A stretch of DNA of 64,000 bases from Pseudoxanthomonas mexicana (GTDB lineage Bacteria; Pseudomonadota; Gammaproteobacteria; Xanthomonadales; Xanthomonadaceae), in assembly GCF_001556105.1 (NCBI RefSeq), contig NZ_LSIF01000027.1, positions 1 through 64,000 of the forward strand. The letters are read 5' to 3'. The notes beneath the pieces are model-generated. The model had not been told where the DNA came from. It made no database searches and worked only from the letters and a program-made list of their open reading frames with translations. The position numbers were made by a program, and so were the translations under genes. Below, piece after piece: positions 1 to 9,761 of the stretch; the stretch's first letter is position 1, and each line of letters opens with the position of its first letter.

Positions 1-1163
1 CCGCCGCGACTGAGCGCGGCGACCTGCGTGGTGATCTCGCCGGTACGCTGGCGATCGCGCTCGGCTTCGAGCTTCAGCTCGGCCTGGCGGCGACGGCCAT
101 CCTCCAGCTCCCTGCTCAAGGCATCCACGTCGGCGACGCCACGCTCGGCCTGCAGCTTCGCCAGCTCGTCATGGCGGCGCACCAGCGACTCCGCATCGCG
201 TGCGTGGTCGCGCGCCTGGGTGAAGACGGCTTCCGCCTGTTTGAGCTGCGCACGCGTATCGACCAGGTCCGTACCGGCGCGGTCGCGCTGCAACTGGGCA
301 GCCACTTCCTGCGCCAGCAGGTTCGCATGCGCACGCTGGCGCTCGCGCAGCGCGCGGCGCAGGCCGGTCAGGCGCGGGCGCGCGCCTTCGATGGTGGCGC
401 GCTGATCGGCCAGCTCCACCTTCGGTGCGATCTCGGTCTGCAGGCGATTGCGTTGCGAGCGCAGCGACAGGCCGTCCTCGAACGAACGCACATCGGCCCG
501 CGAGGATTCCAGCTTCACGTGCAGCTCGGCCAGGCCCTGCTGCAGCTGGCCGATCTCCTTCTCCACGTCGAACTGCTCGTTGCGTGCGCGCTGGTAGTCG
601 TCCAGCACCGCCTTGTCCTCGAACACGTCGAACACCAGCTGCAGCAGTTCGCGCGGCGAGAGCTGGCACAGCTTGTCGGTCGCGCCCTGCTCCAGCGTCA
701 GCACGCGGCAGATCGCGCGGCTCAGGCCGGCGCCCGCCAGGCGCACGCGGTAATCGCGCACGCCCAGCCAGTCGCCGCCCTGGTCCAGCGTTTCCACCGG
801 CACGTCGCCGGCGACGATCTGGTAGTCGCGCGACCAGTCGCCGCCACGCTTGCGGATGCGGCAGGCGATGGTGACCTGCTCGTCCATGTGCGGGAAGAAC
901 GCACGCTTGCCGCGCCGGTCGACCGGATTGCTGACCACCGCGCGCAACCACGCATACGGCTTGCCGTTGTGGCGCAGGTAAGTCTTGTAGTCGCGCGCCA
1001 TGTCGCGGTCGTCGATGGCGAGCAACGTGCGCAGCGCATCGAGCAGCGTGGTCTTGCCGGAGCCGTTCGGCCCGACCACGGTGATGACCGACGCGTCCAG
1101 CGGCAGCGTGTAGCGCTGCCAGTAGTCCCAGTGGACGACTTCCAGGCTGCGGAACTCAAACAT
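1..1163 (-). CDS. SMC-like ATPase, N-terminal part (MukB/MksB/JetC-like), cut by the window edge
   Basis: Only the first 387 codons are in the window. The start ATG (1163-1161) leads into an ABC/SMC head with a Walker A loop GPNGSGKTT at residues 31-39, as at the N-terminus of MukB-type SMC proteins. An LEQG segment near residue 157, followed by LSPRELLQLVFDVFE, matches the Q-loop/lower-head region of this family. From about residue 190 the protein becomes a long charged coiled coil rich in Arg, Glu, Gln and Ala, which is how an SMC arm begins. The start overlaps the end of the upstream gene by 8 bases, so the two are translationally coupled. By family knowledge it would be the motor of a condensin-like complex that acts on chromosome or plasmid DNA. 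It could also be an SbcC/RecF-like ATPase, but the two small partners argue for MukB/MksB/JetC. Confidence 0.82.
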   Translation of the reverse strand, partial: MFEFRSLEVVHWDYWQRYTLPLDASVITVVGPNGSGKTTLLDALRTLLAIDDRDMARDYKTYLRHNGKPYAWLRAVVSNPVDRRGKRAFFPHMDEQVTIACRIRKRGGDWSRDYQIVAGDVPVETLDQGGDWLGVRDYRVRLAGAGLSRAICRVLTLEQGATDKLCQLSPRELLQLVFDVFEDKAVLDDYQRARNEQFDVEKEIGQLQQGLAELHVKLESSRADVRSFEDGLSLRSQRNRLQTEIAPKVELADQRATIEGARPRLTGLRRALRERQRAHANLLAQEVAAQLQRDRAGTDLVDTRAQLKQAEAVFTQARDHARDAESLVRRHDELAKLQAERGVADVDALSRELEDGRRRQAELKLEAERDRQRTGEITTQVAALSRG

Positions 1164-1863
1164 CGGCCTGCTCCTCGTTCGCTTCGTCCACGTTCTCGTC
1201 CGGCGGCAGGTCGGGCGCGTTCGCCTGCGAGGCGCGCGCCTCTTCGATCACGTGCGCCAGCGCGCCGTCCATCACGCGGCTGGCGATGCGTTCGTAATCG
1301 AAGGCCAGGTCGAGCAACGGACCTTCCTGGATGCGCTCGCGCCGGCGCACGATGAAGCCGTGCCGCTGCAGCGTGCCGAGGTTCATCTGCAGGCGGCCCT
1401 TGCCGCCCAGCTTGTCGGCGAAGTCGGCCAACAGCGTGCGCTCGTTGATCGGCTCGATCAGTTCCGCGCCCACCGGCACCGGCTTCAGTTCGGCAAACAT
1501 CTGTTCCTGCTCGTGCTGGCGGTCGCCTTCCTGCCGCGCGATCTGGCGCTGGCGCTTCGGCAGCACCAGCAGTGCCCACAGCACGACGAGCAGCGCGACG
1601 GTGTCGCGGCCCAGCGACAGGTTGCTGGCTGCCCAGGCGTCGCCATGGCCGAACACCTCGCTCTCCTGCTGGCGCGCGATGCCGACGGCGACGTGCGCCG
1701 CATAAGGATGTTCGAGCAGGCGCAGGCCGGTGGCGGCAAGGCGACGGTCGAGATCGTCGCGCAGTTCGGCGTCAACCAGCACTTGGCGCACGGCGCGGTC
1801 GTCGCGCGGCAGCCAGCGTTCGGCGAGCAGCCGCGCGATCAGGGAAGCAATGGGGTCGTTCAT
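1156..1863 (-). CDS. KITE-like small condensin subunit (MukE/MksE/JetB-like, DUF4194-type)
   Basis: A 235-residue protein. Its ATG (1863-1861) overlaps the TGA of the preceding gene by 4 bases, and its own end overlaps the start of the SMC-like gene by 8 bases, so three genes form one coupled operon. The middle (about residues 85-120) carries a hydrophobic helix DTVALLVVLWALLVLPKRQ followed by a basic stretch. The second half has an MNLGTLQRHGFIVRR segment that reads like the recognition part of a winged helix. The C-terminus is acidic. This size, layout and position between a kleisin-like and an SMC gene are those of KITE subunits. The assignment rests mainly on context; sequence similarity to DUF4194 is my impression and needs a profile search. 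Confidence 0.6.
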   Translation of the reverse strand: MNDPIASLIARLLAERWLPRDDRAVRQVLVDAELRDDLDRRLAATGLRLLEHPYAAHVAVGIARQQESEVFGHGDAWAASNLSLGRDTVALLVVLWALLVLPKRQRQIARQEGDRQHEQEQMFAELKPVPVGAELIEPINERTLLADFADKLGGKGRLQMNLGTLQRHGFIVRRRERIQEGPLLDLAFDYERIASRVMDGALAHVIEEARASQANAPDLPPDENVDEANEEQADV

Positions 1864-3179
1864 GCGGTACGGGCTTTCTTCTTGCGGGAAGGCGCGGGCG
1901 TGGCCTGCGCTTCGGGGGTCTGCGGCAGCAGGCGGCCGCGGCTCATGTAAGCCACGCCGGCGCGCTGCACGGCTTCGAATTCGGCATCGACATGCCACTG
2001 CATCGGCAGCTGCGCCAGCGAGGCCGCGACACCGTGGCGGTTCTCGGCGCCGGCATCGCCGATCAGGCCCAGCAGCGACAGCCGGTACGCGCTGACCGCG
2101 AAGCCATCCTGCGGCACCCAGTCGGAGAGCGGCGCTTCGCTGTCGAGCGCAGCGAGCTGGTCGAACCACTGCTCGGCATGGCCGTAGTCGTTCTGCACGA
2201 CCGGCGCCGGCGTTTCCATCGGCGCCACCTGCGATGGCGGCAGCGAAGCGTCGTCCTGCGCGGCCCGCTCGCGTTCGACCAGTTCGTACTCGGCCACGTC
2301 CAGGGCGATCGGACCGAGCGCGAACGCCGGCTGCGGCATGCGCGCGAGCACGTCGTCGGCGAGCGCCGCGAGCGCCGTGGTGTCGAGCACGCGCAGGTAG
2401 CGGTTGACGTCGGACGACGACAGGCCGCTGGCACCGAGATGCACGCGATGGCGATCCAACTGGTTCAGCGCGCGCTGGAATACCGACGCCTGCCGCAGCA
2501 GCGCGCTCTGCGCACGCCCGATCTGCTGGGCGACGCGGTGGGTGGCGGTGTCGAGCTCACCGTCGGCGGCGATGTCGCGGATCAGTTCCGTGCCCTTCTC
2601 CACCCACTGCCAGACCGACTGCAGGGTGTCGGCGGCGCGATGGATGCGGTGCTCGGAACCACTGAGCACGGCCTGGTCGAAGTCCTCGCGCAGCTCGTTG
2701 AGGCGCGACAGCAGGTGTTGAAGATCGTCGGCGCCGACGCGGCCCATGGCCTGCCCGGCCGCCAGCTGTGCGGTGACGTAGGCGAGTTCGTCGCCTTCGC
2801 GCTGGAACTGCAGCAGCAGGCCGATCGAGGCCAGCGCCTGCCGGCCGACCGGGCTGATGCGGTAGCGCTGGCTGGGGGCGTCCCACAGCAGCAGGCCGTT
2901 CTCGCGCAGGCGGCCGAGCACGGTGTCGAACTTGACCGGGTCGAGGTAGGCGAACTGGTCGCGCAGCTCCTGCGGCGACCAGTCTGGCGCCTGCCCGCGC
3001 TCGCCGATGGTGCGCAGGACCAGCAGGCGCACCATCACGCTCTCCTCGCCGCCGTGGAACAGCGTCGAGAAGGCCCGCAGCAGGTCGCGGGCATTGAGCA
3101 GGGGATGGAGGTCCGGCAGGTCGGCGGCGGCGAAGCCGGCGCGCAGGTAGTCGTGCAGGGGCGGTGAGGCGGTATCCAT
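1860..3179 (-). CDS. Kleisin-like condensin subunit (MukF/MksF/JetA-like)
   Basis: A 439-residue protein, first gene of the three-gene operon. The start at 3179 (protein MDTASPPLHDYL...) was chosen because an in-frame start further upstream would run into the promoter region of the divergent fadH. Residues about 25-130 look like a winged-helix region (ESVMVRLLVLRTIGERG; QRYRISPVGRQALASIG). A long helical middle follows (DLQHLLSRLNELREDFDQA). The C-terminus is basic (PSRKKKARTA), with a second small domain before it. This N-wing, helical middle and C-terminal domain plan is that of MukF/MksF kleisins, and the family normally bridges the SMC heads and recruits the KITE subunit. It does not obviously look like the DUF3375 JetA of type I Wadjet, so it may belong to an MksF or another Wadjet subtype. 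Confidence 0.6.
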   Translation of the reverse strand: MDTASPPLHDYLRAGFAAADLPDLHPLLNARDLLRAFSTLFHGGEESVMVRLLVLRTIGERGQAPDWSPQELRDQFAYLDPVKFDTVLGRLRENGLLLWDAPSQRYRISPVGRQALASIGLLLQFQREGDELAYVTAQLAAGQAMGRVGADDLQHLLSRLNELREDFDQAVLSGSEHRIHRAADTLQSVWQWVEKGTELIRDIAADGELDTATHRVAQQIGRAQSALLRQASVFQRALNQLDRHRVHLGASGLSSSDVNRYLRVLDTTALAALADDVLARMPQPAFALGPIALDVAEYELVERERAAQDDASLPPSQVAPMETPAPVVQNDYGHAEQWFDQLAALDSEAPLSDWVPQDGFAVSAYRLSLLGLIGDAGAENRHGVAASLAQLPMQWHVDAEFEAVQRAGVAYMSRGRLLPQTPEAQATPAPSRKKKARTA

Positions 3180-3201
3180 GAAGGGCCGGGAACCTGGGTA
3201 G

Positions 3202-5391
<2,190 letters not shown>

Positions 5392-5714
5392 ATACAGGGT
5401 CCGGAGGCGATTTCCGGGCCTCGCCCTGCGACGCTCTTCACAGTTTCCAGCCAGATCGATACCCCCGGCGTCAAGCCGGTCCGTTCAGGCCGAGTTGGGA
5501 CTACCCCCCCTACCTTGCGCCGACTTTCCGGCCCGCCGCCCAGTTCAGGCGGGCTGAGCCCGGCGCTCGGATCCCTCTGATCCGGCCTTGCCGGTCCCCG
5601 GGCAGCCCGTGTGACGGCTGCCTCCCCATGACGCCCTGCCGCATGTCCCAGGTTTGCCGCTCCCATCGTGACGGGAGAGGCAGGGGTGCGGGAAAGACGG
5701 AGCAAGGAGTTCCC
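5392..5714. other. Intergenic region between fadH and the cell wall hydrolase, no gene seen
   Basis: These 323 bases hold no convincing coding sequence. A ribosome-binding site, AAGGAG at 5704-5709, stands 5 bases before the hydrolase ATG. A CTGCCTC near 5617 can pair with GAGGCAG near 5680, so a folded leader is possible. I could not match the region to a known riboswitch and saw no clear terminator for fadH. Confidence 0.5.
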
Positions 5715-6170
5715 ATGAAACTGGCCTGGATCCTATGGCTGTCGCAGATGTTGCCGCAGCCGGCCGCCGATTCGCTTTGCCTCAGCACCACCGTATACCT
5801 GGAAGCGCGCGACCAGACCCTCCGCGGCCAGCAGGCCGTCGCCGAGGTCGCCCTGCGCCGTCGTGACAGCGGCCTGTGGGGCGATTCCGTCTGCTCCGTG
5901 GTCACCGCCCGCAAGCAGTTCGCCCCGACCATCGTCGGCCCGAACACCCGCCTGAAGAACCCGGACGCCTGGGCCAAGTCGGTCACTGTCGCCCTGAACG
6001 CCGAACGCAACTGGGCCCTGCCGCCGGGCCAGCGCAAGGAGATCGTGCCGGGCGCCAGCCACTTCATGGCGCACCAGATCGCCAGCCCGAGCTGGCGCAA
6101 CGCGTACCACGTGGCGACGATCGGCGATCACACGTTCCTGCGCGTGCAGAAACTCAAGCCGCGTTCCTGA
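5715..6170 (+). CDS. Cell wall hydrolase, SleB/Hydrolase_2 family
   Basis: A 151-residue protein with a good Shine-Dalgarno sequence (AAGGAG) before the ATG. After a short hydrophobic N-terminus (MKLAWILWLSQMLP) comes the hallmark segment YLEARDQTLRGQQAVAEVAL, in which the Glu of LEAR is the presumed catalytic acid, and then a VCSVV...QF motif. This pattern is that of the SleB-type catalytic domain (Hydrolase_2) found in spore-cortex lytic enzymes and in many Gram-negative cell wall hydrolases. It would cut peptidoglycan glycan strands in the periplasm. Two cysteines, near residues 22 and 60, may form a disulfide. The domain makes up almost the whole protein, with no extra wall-binding module. 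A strong terminator follows. Confidence 0.8.
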   Translation: MKLAWILWLSQMLPQPAADSLCLSTTVYLEARDQTLRGQQAVAEVALRRRDSGLWGDSVCSVVTARKQFAPTIVGPNTRLKNPDAWAKSVTVALNAERNWALPPGQRKEIVPGASHFMAHQIASPSWRNAYHVATIGDHTFLRVQKLKPRS

Positions 6171-6230
6171 GACGGCACGTCGTGTGGTGCGACGGTCCGT
6201 TGCACCGCACATCACGCTGGAAACATTCGA

Positions 6231-6260
6231 GGCCCGCGATAATCGCGGGCCTTTCTTTTT
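6231..6260 (+). terminator. Rho-independent terminator after the cell wall hydrolase
   Basis: A perfect 9-bp stem (GGCCCGCGA with TCGCGGGCC, 6231-6239 and 6243-6251) with a 3-base loop is followed by TTTCTTTTT. It ends only 14 bases before the ATG of the glutathione transferase gene, so that gene needs its own promoter overlapping this site or depends on readthrough. Confidence 0.85.
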
Positions 6261-6274
6261 CCCGGGGACACCAG

Positions 6275-6886
6275 ATGAAGCTCTACACCAAGCCTAACGC
6301 CTGCTCCACCGCCGACCACATCGCACTGCAGTGGACCGGACAACCGTTCGATGTGCAGGTGATGACGGCGGCGGAAATGAAGGAACCGGCCTACCTGGCG
6401 ATCAATCCGACCGGCGCGGTGCCGGCGATCGTCGATGGCGATTTCGTGCTGACGCAGAACGCCGCGATCATGGGCTACATCGCCGACACGTATCCGGACG
6501 CGAAGCTCGCTGGCGATGGCTCCCCGCAGCAGCGCGCGCAGGCCTCGCGCTGGCTGTCGTTCGTCAACTCCGATGTGCACCCGGCGTTCCACCCGCTGTT
6601 CGGGCCGGCGCGCTTCATCAACGACGAGGCGCAGTTCGATACCGTCAAGGACGTCGCACGCAAGCGTCTGCGCGGTCTGTACGAAAGCGCGGAAAAACAG
6701 CTGGAAGGCCGCGACTGGCTGGCCGGCTTCCGCAGCTACGCCGACCCTTACTTCTACATCACGCTGCGCTGGGCCGACCGCATGGGCGTCGACCTGTCCG
6801 GCCTGCCGAACATCGCCGCCTTCAAGCAGCGCATGGAAGCCGATGCCGGCGTGCAGGCGGCGCTGAAGGCCGAAGGCCTGGCCTGA
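6275..6886 (+). CDS. Glutathione S-transferase, beta class
   Basis: A 203-residue protein, the usual length for bacterial GSTs. The N-terminal thioredoxin-like domain begins MKLYTKPNACSTADHIAL, in which Cys10 matches the active-site cysteine of beta-class GSTs such as E. coli Gst. The NPTGAVPAIV segment holds the cis-proline that contacts glutathione, and QNAAIMGYIAD the next binding loop. The rest is the all-helical C-terminal domain (DWLAGFRSYADPYFYITLRWA). It should conjugate or reduce electrophilic substrates with glutathione in the cytoplasm; the physiological substrate cannot be told. It is a single gene between a terminator and a convergent hypothetical gene. Confidence 0.92.
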   Translation: MKLYTKPNACSTADHIALQWTGQPFDVQVMTAAEMKEPAYLAINPTGAVPAIVDGDFVLTQNAAIMGYIADTYPDAKLAGDGSPQQRAQASRWLSFVNSDVHPAFHPLFGPARFINDEAQFDTVKDVARKRLRGLYESAEKQLEGRDWLAGFRSYADPYFYITLRWADRMGVDLSGLPNIAAFKQRMEADAGVQAALKAEGLA

Positions 6887-6904
6887 CCGTTGCGACGGCG
6901 CGCG

Positions 6905-7402
6905 TCAGACCACGGTCGCGCGCACGTCTTCCAGCCAGCGCGTGGCGAAGGTGTGGTCGCGCGCCTTCGTCAGCGCGGTGGCCACGTCCGGCAGCAGCGC
7001 CACCAGTTCGTCCGCATCGGCGCAGCGCTCGACCTTGAGCTGCAGGAAGTAGCCCTTCAGGCCGATGTGCGAACGGATGTCGTCGGTGATGCGCGCATAC
7101 AGCAGGTTGTAGCGGTCGGCCGCCGTCTTGGTGGAGGCCTGCAAGGCATCGTTCGCCTTCGGCGTGGCGACGGCCGCCAGCACCCACGCGGCACCCGAAC
7201 GCCGCTCGATCAATCCGTCCGCGGCCAGTTGCTGCAAGGCATCGTCTGGCGCATGCAGCCCGCTCATCATCGCGCGCAGTTCGTCGTCGTTGCGCTGGCC
7301 ATCGACCAGCAACAGGATCGACCGCAACCCCGCCGGCAACTTGCGCGTGCGTTGCTGGATCTCGTTCCGTCCTGCGTCGGTCTTGCACCACATCGTCTGC
7401 AT
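6905..7402 (-). CDS. Hypothetical protein with a possible winged-helix N-terminus
   Basis: A 165-residue protein of unknown function. The ATG at 7402 is preceded by AGGGGAA at suitable distance, which favours it over a longer in-frame start at 7513. The first 70 residues (RKLPAGLRSILLLVDGQRNDDEL ... LQQLAADGLIE, shown in parts) resemble the small winged-helix-like modules seen at the ends of some signalling proteins, where LVDG is followed by an alpha-helical stretch and a GLI turn. The C-terminal half is helical with no recognised motif and no membrane segment, so it is probably cytoplasmic. It converges on the GST gene and is followed by nothing else in its operon. Function is unassigned. 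Confidence 0.7.
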   Translation of the reverse strand: MQTMWCKTDAGRNEIQQRTRKLPAGLRSILLLVDGQRNDDELRAMMSGLHAPDDALQQLAADGLIERRSGAAWVLAAVATPKANDALQASTKTAADRYNLLYARITDDIRSHIGLKGYFLQLKVERCADADELVALLPDVATALTKARDHTFATRWLEDVRATVV

Positions 7403-7519
7403 GGCGTTCCCCTGTGTGCGCCACGGGCCCCTCCCGACGGTCGCGACACACCCCTTGATCCCGCCAGTAGTACCGCGGACGCGCGGTCCCGGGCTGCCAC
7501 GCGGGTCACACAAACGACA

Positions 7520-7552
7520 CGGGGCCGCCCGACCTTGGTCGAAGCGGCCCCG
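7520..7552 (-). terminator. Hairpin downstream of prpC, probable terminator
   Basis: A 33-base inverted repeat begins and ends with CGGGGCCGC/GCGGCCCCG (9 bp) and continues, after a small bulge, with a 5-bp inner stem. It starts 20 bases after the prpC stop codon. The U-tract that follows is weak (GTGTCGTTTG), so termination could be partial. Confidence 0.6.
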
Positions 7553-7572
7553 CAGGTTCCCGCTGGAATGGC

Positions 7573-8727
7573 TCAGCGCTGGTCGATCGGCACGAAGGCC
7601 AGATCCTCAGGCCCCGTGTAATTGGCGCTGGGACGGATGATCTTGCCGTCGATGCGCTGCTCGATGACGTGCGCGCTCCAGCCGCTGGTACGCGCGATGA
7701 CGAACAGCGGGGTGAACATCGCCGTCGGCACGCCCATCATGTGGTAGCTGACCGCACTGAACCAGTCGAGGTTCGGGAACATCTTCTTGATGTCCCACAT
7801 CACCGACTCCAGGCGCTCGGCGATGTCGTACATCTTCATGCTCGACTGCTCGGCGGAAAGCTCCTTCGCGACGTGCTTGATGACGTCGTTGCGCGGGTCG
7901 CCGGTGGTGTAGACCGGATGGCCGAACCCGATCACCACTTCCTTGCGTTCGACGCGCGCCTTGATGTCGGCCTCCGCTTCATCGGGCGACTCGTAGCGCT
8001 TCTGCACTTCGAAGGCGACTTCATTCGCGCCGCCGTGCTTCGGGCCGCGCAGCGCGCCGATGCCGCCGGCGATGGCCGAATGCATGTCGCTGCCGGTGCC
8101 GGCGATGACGCGGCAGGTGAAGGTGGACGCGTTGAACTCATGCTCGGCATACAGGATCAGTGAGGTGTGCATCGCGCGCACCCAGCTCTCCTTCGGCGGC
8201 TCGCCATGCAGCAGGTGCAGGAAATGCCCGCCGATGGAGTCGTCGTCGGTCTCGACGTCGATGGCGCGACCGTTGTGGCTCCAGTGGTACCAGTACAGCA
8301 GCATCGAGCCGAGCGAGGCCATCAGCTTATCGGCGATGTCGCGCGCGCCCGGATGGTTGTGGTCGTCCTTCTCGGGCGACACGCACCCCAGGATCGACAC
8401 GCCGGTACGCATCACGTCCATCGGATGCGCCGACGGCGGCAACTCTTCCAGCGCGGCCTTCACCGCCGCCGGGATGCCACGCAGCGACTTCAACTTGGCC
8501 TTGTACCCGGCCAGCTCGGCACGGTTGGGCAGCTTGCCGTGCACCAGCAGGTAGGCGACTTCCTCGAACTCGCTGGTGGTGGCCAGGTCGAGGATGTCGT
8601 AACCACGGTAATGCAGGTCGTTGCCGGTGCGGCCGACGGTGCACAGTGCGGTGTTGCCGGCGGCAGTGCCGGACAGCGCGACGGATTTCTTCGGCTTGAA
8701 GCCGGGCGCAGGCGTGGTGTCGCTCAT
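7573..8727 (-). CDS. prpC: 2-methylcitrate synthase
   Basis: A 384-residue citrate synthase-family enzyme, close to the 389 residues of E. coli PrpC. It condenses propionyl-CoA with oxaloacetate to 2-methylcitrate, the entry step of the methylcitrate cycle. The catalytic residues are visible: His231 in GPKHGGAN, His270 in [13 protein letters not shown] and Asp321 in NLDWFS. The short N-terminal arm and the absence of the long N-terminal domain of type II citrate synthases fit PrpC. It lies 14 bases downstream of prpB in the same operon, which is the main reason to call it PrpC rather than housekeeping GltA; some PrpC enzymes also accept acetyl-CoA. GGGAG precedes the ATG. Confidence 0.93.
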   Translation of the reverse strand: MSDTTPAPGFKPKKSVALSGTAAGNTALCTVGRTGNDLHYRGYDILDLATTSEFEEVAYLLVHGKLPNRAELAGYKAKLKSLRGIPAAVKAALEELPPSAHPMDVMRTGVSILGCVSPEKDDHNHPGARDIADKLMASLGSMLLYWYHWSHNGRAIDVETDDDSIGGHFLHLLHGEPPKESWVRAMHTSLILYAEHEFNASTFTCRVIAGTGSDMHSAIAGGIGALRGPKHGGANEVAFEVQKRYESPDEAEADIKARVERKEVVIGFGHPVYTTGDPRNDVIKHVAKELSAEQSSMKMYDIAERLESVMWDIKKMFPNLDWFSAVSYHMMGVPTAMFTPLFVIARTSGWSAHVIEQRIDGKIIRPSANYTGPEDLAFVPIDQR

Positions 8728-8741
8728 GGTGGACTCCCTAC

Positions 8742-9626
8742 TCACTTCTTTGCGGAAAACAGGGTATCGAGCTTCTGCTCGAAGGCGTGGTAACCGATGC
8801 GGTCGTACAGCTCCTCGCGGGTCTGCATGGTGTCGACCACGTTCTGCTGGTGGCCATCGCGGCGGATGGCCTCGTAGACGTTCTCTGCGGCCTTGTTCAT
8901 GGCGCGGAACGCCGACAGCGGATACAGCTGGATCGCCACGCCGACCGAGGCCAGTTCGTCGCGGGTGAACAGCGGCGTCTTGCCGAACTCGGTGATGTTG
9001 GCCAGCACGGGCACCTTCACCGCGTCGACGAAGCGCTGATACGTCGGCAGGTCGTAGGCGGCCTCGGCGAAGATGCCGTCGGCGCCGGCTTCGACGCAGG
9101 CCATGGCGCGCTCGATGGCGGCATCGACGCCTTCGACCTGGATGGCGTCGGTACGCGCGATCAGGAAGAAGTCCGGATCGGTCTTCGCGTCGGCGGCGGC
9201 CTTGACGCGGTCGACCATTTCGCCGGCCGACACGATTTCCTTGCCGGGACGATGACCGCAGCGCTTGGCGCCGACCTGGTCCTCGATGTGGCAGGCGGCA
9301 GCGCCGGCCTTGATCAGCGACTTCACCGTGCGCTCGATGTTGAACGCGCTGGGACCGAAGCCAGTGTCGATGTCGACCATCAGCGGCAGGTCGCAGACGT
9401 CGGTGATGCGGCGCACGTCGATCAACACGTCTTCCAGCGTATTGATGCCGAGGTCGGGCAGGCCGAGCGAGCCCGCGGCGACGCCGCCGCCAGACAGGTA
9501 GATGGCCCGGTAGCCGGCGCGCTTGGCCAGCAGGGCGTGGTTGGCATTGATGGCGCCGATCACCTGCAGCGGGGATTCGGCGGCAAGGGCGGCACGGAAC
9601 TTCGCGCCTGCGGAAACGGAACTCAT
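8742..9626 (-). CDS. prpB: 2-methylisocitrate lyase
   Basis: A 294-residue member of the isocitrate lyase/PEP mutase superfamily that cleaves 2-methylisocitrate to pyruvate and succinate. The signature [10 protein letters not shown] contains the catalytic cysteine, and MVDIDTGFG with HIEDQ holds the Mg-binding acids. The length matches E. coli PrpB (296). It is the first gene of a two-gene operon with prpC and is divergent from the HTH-citrate synthase gene, 135 bases away. The intervening region carries the candidate operator at 9726-9752. No prpD, acnD or prpF follows, unlike many gammaproteobacterial prp operons. Confidence 0.95.
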   Translation of the reverse strand: MSSVSAGAKFRAALAAESPLQVIGAINANHALLAKRAGYRAIYLSGGGVAAGSLGLPDLGINTLEDVLIDVRRITDVCDLPLMVDIDTGFGPSAFNIERTVKSLIKAGAAACHIEDQVGAKRCGHRPGKEIVSAGEMVDRVKAAADAKTDPDFFLIARTDAIQVEGVDAAIERAMACVEAGADGIFAEAAYDLPTYQRFVDAVKVPVLANITEFGKTPLFTRDELASVGVAIQLYPLSAFRAMNKAAENVYEAIRRDGHQQNVVDTMQTREELYDRIGYHAFEQKLDTLFSAKK

Positions 9627-9725
9627 GGGAACTCCTGTCGATCTGGCGCCCGGATGTGCCGGCCGCCGGAGGTGCGTGAAGGGTACGCCCCTCTTCGGGT
9701 CGCAAATCTGGCACCATCCGCAGGG

Positions 9726-9752
9726 TTGATCAATCTTGATCGAACGAATCAA
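9726..9752. promoter_or_regulatory. Candidate operator with repeated TTGAT half-sites between prpB and the HTH-citrate synthase gene
   Basis: The palindrome TTGATCAA (9726-9733) is followed two bases later by TTGAT (9736-9740), and this pairs with ATCAA (9748-9752) across a 7-base spacer. The two TTGATC repeats begin 10 bases apart, one helical turn. The cluster ends 9 bases before the ATG of the HTH-citrate synthase gene and lies upstream of prpB, so one protein bound here could control both. Binding is inference. Confidence 0.5.
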
Positions 9753-9761
9753 TATTTCAGC

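Noticed and set aside
1860..1920. A separate small gene on the + strand at the jetA/jetB-like junction
   Set aside because: The region is fully covered by two overlapping, coupled leftward genes; the + strand frames have no ribosome-binding site or homology signature.
5392..5714. A riboswitch upstream of the cell wall hydrolase
   Set aside because: Some complementary stretches exist but I could not match conserved nucleotides of any known riboswitch class, including c-di-GMP-I.
7573..8727. Housekeeping citrate synthase GltA
   Set aside because: The length (384), missing N-terminal domain of type II GltA and the operon with prpB favour PrpC.
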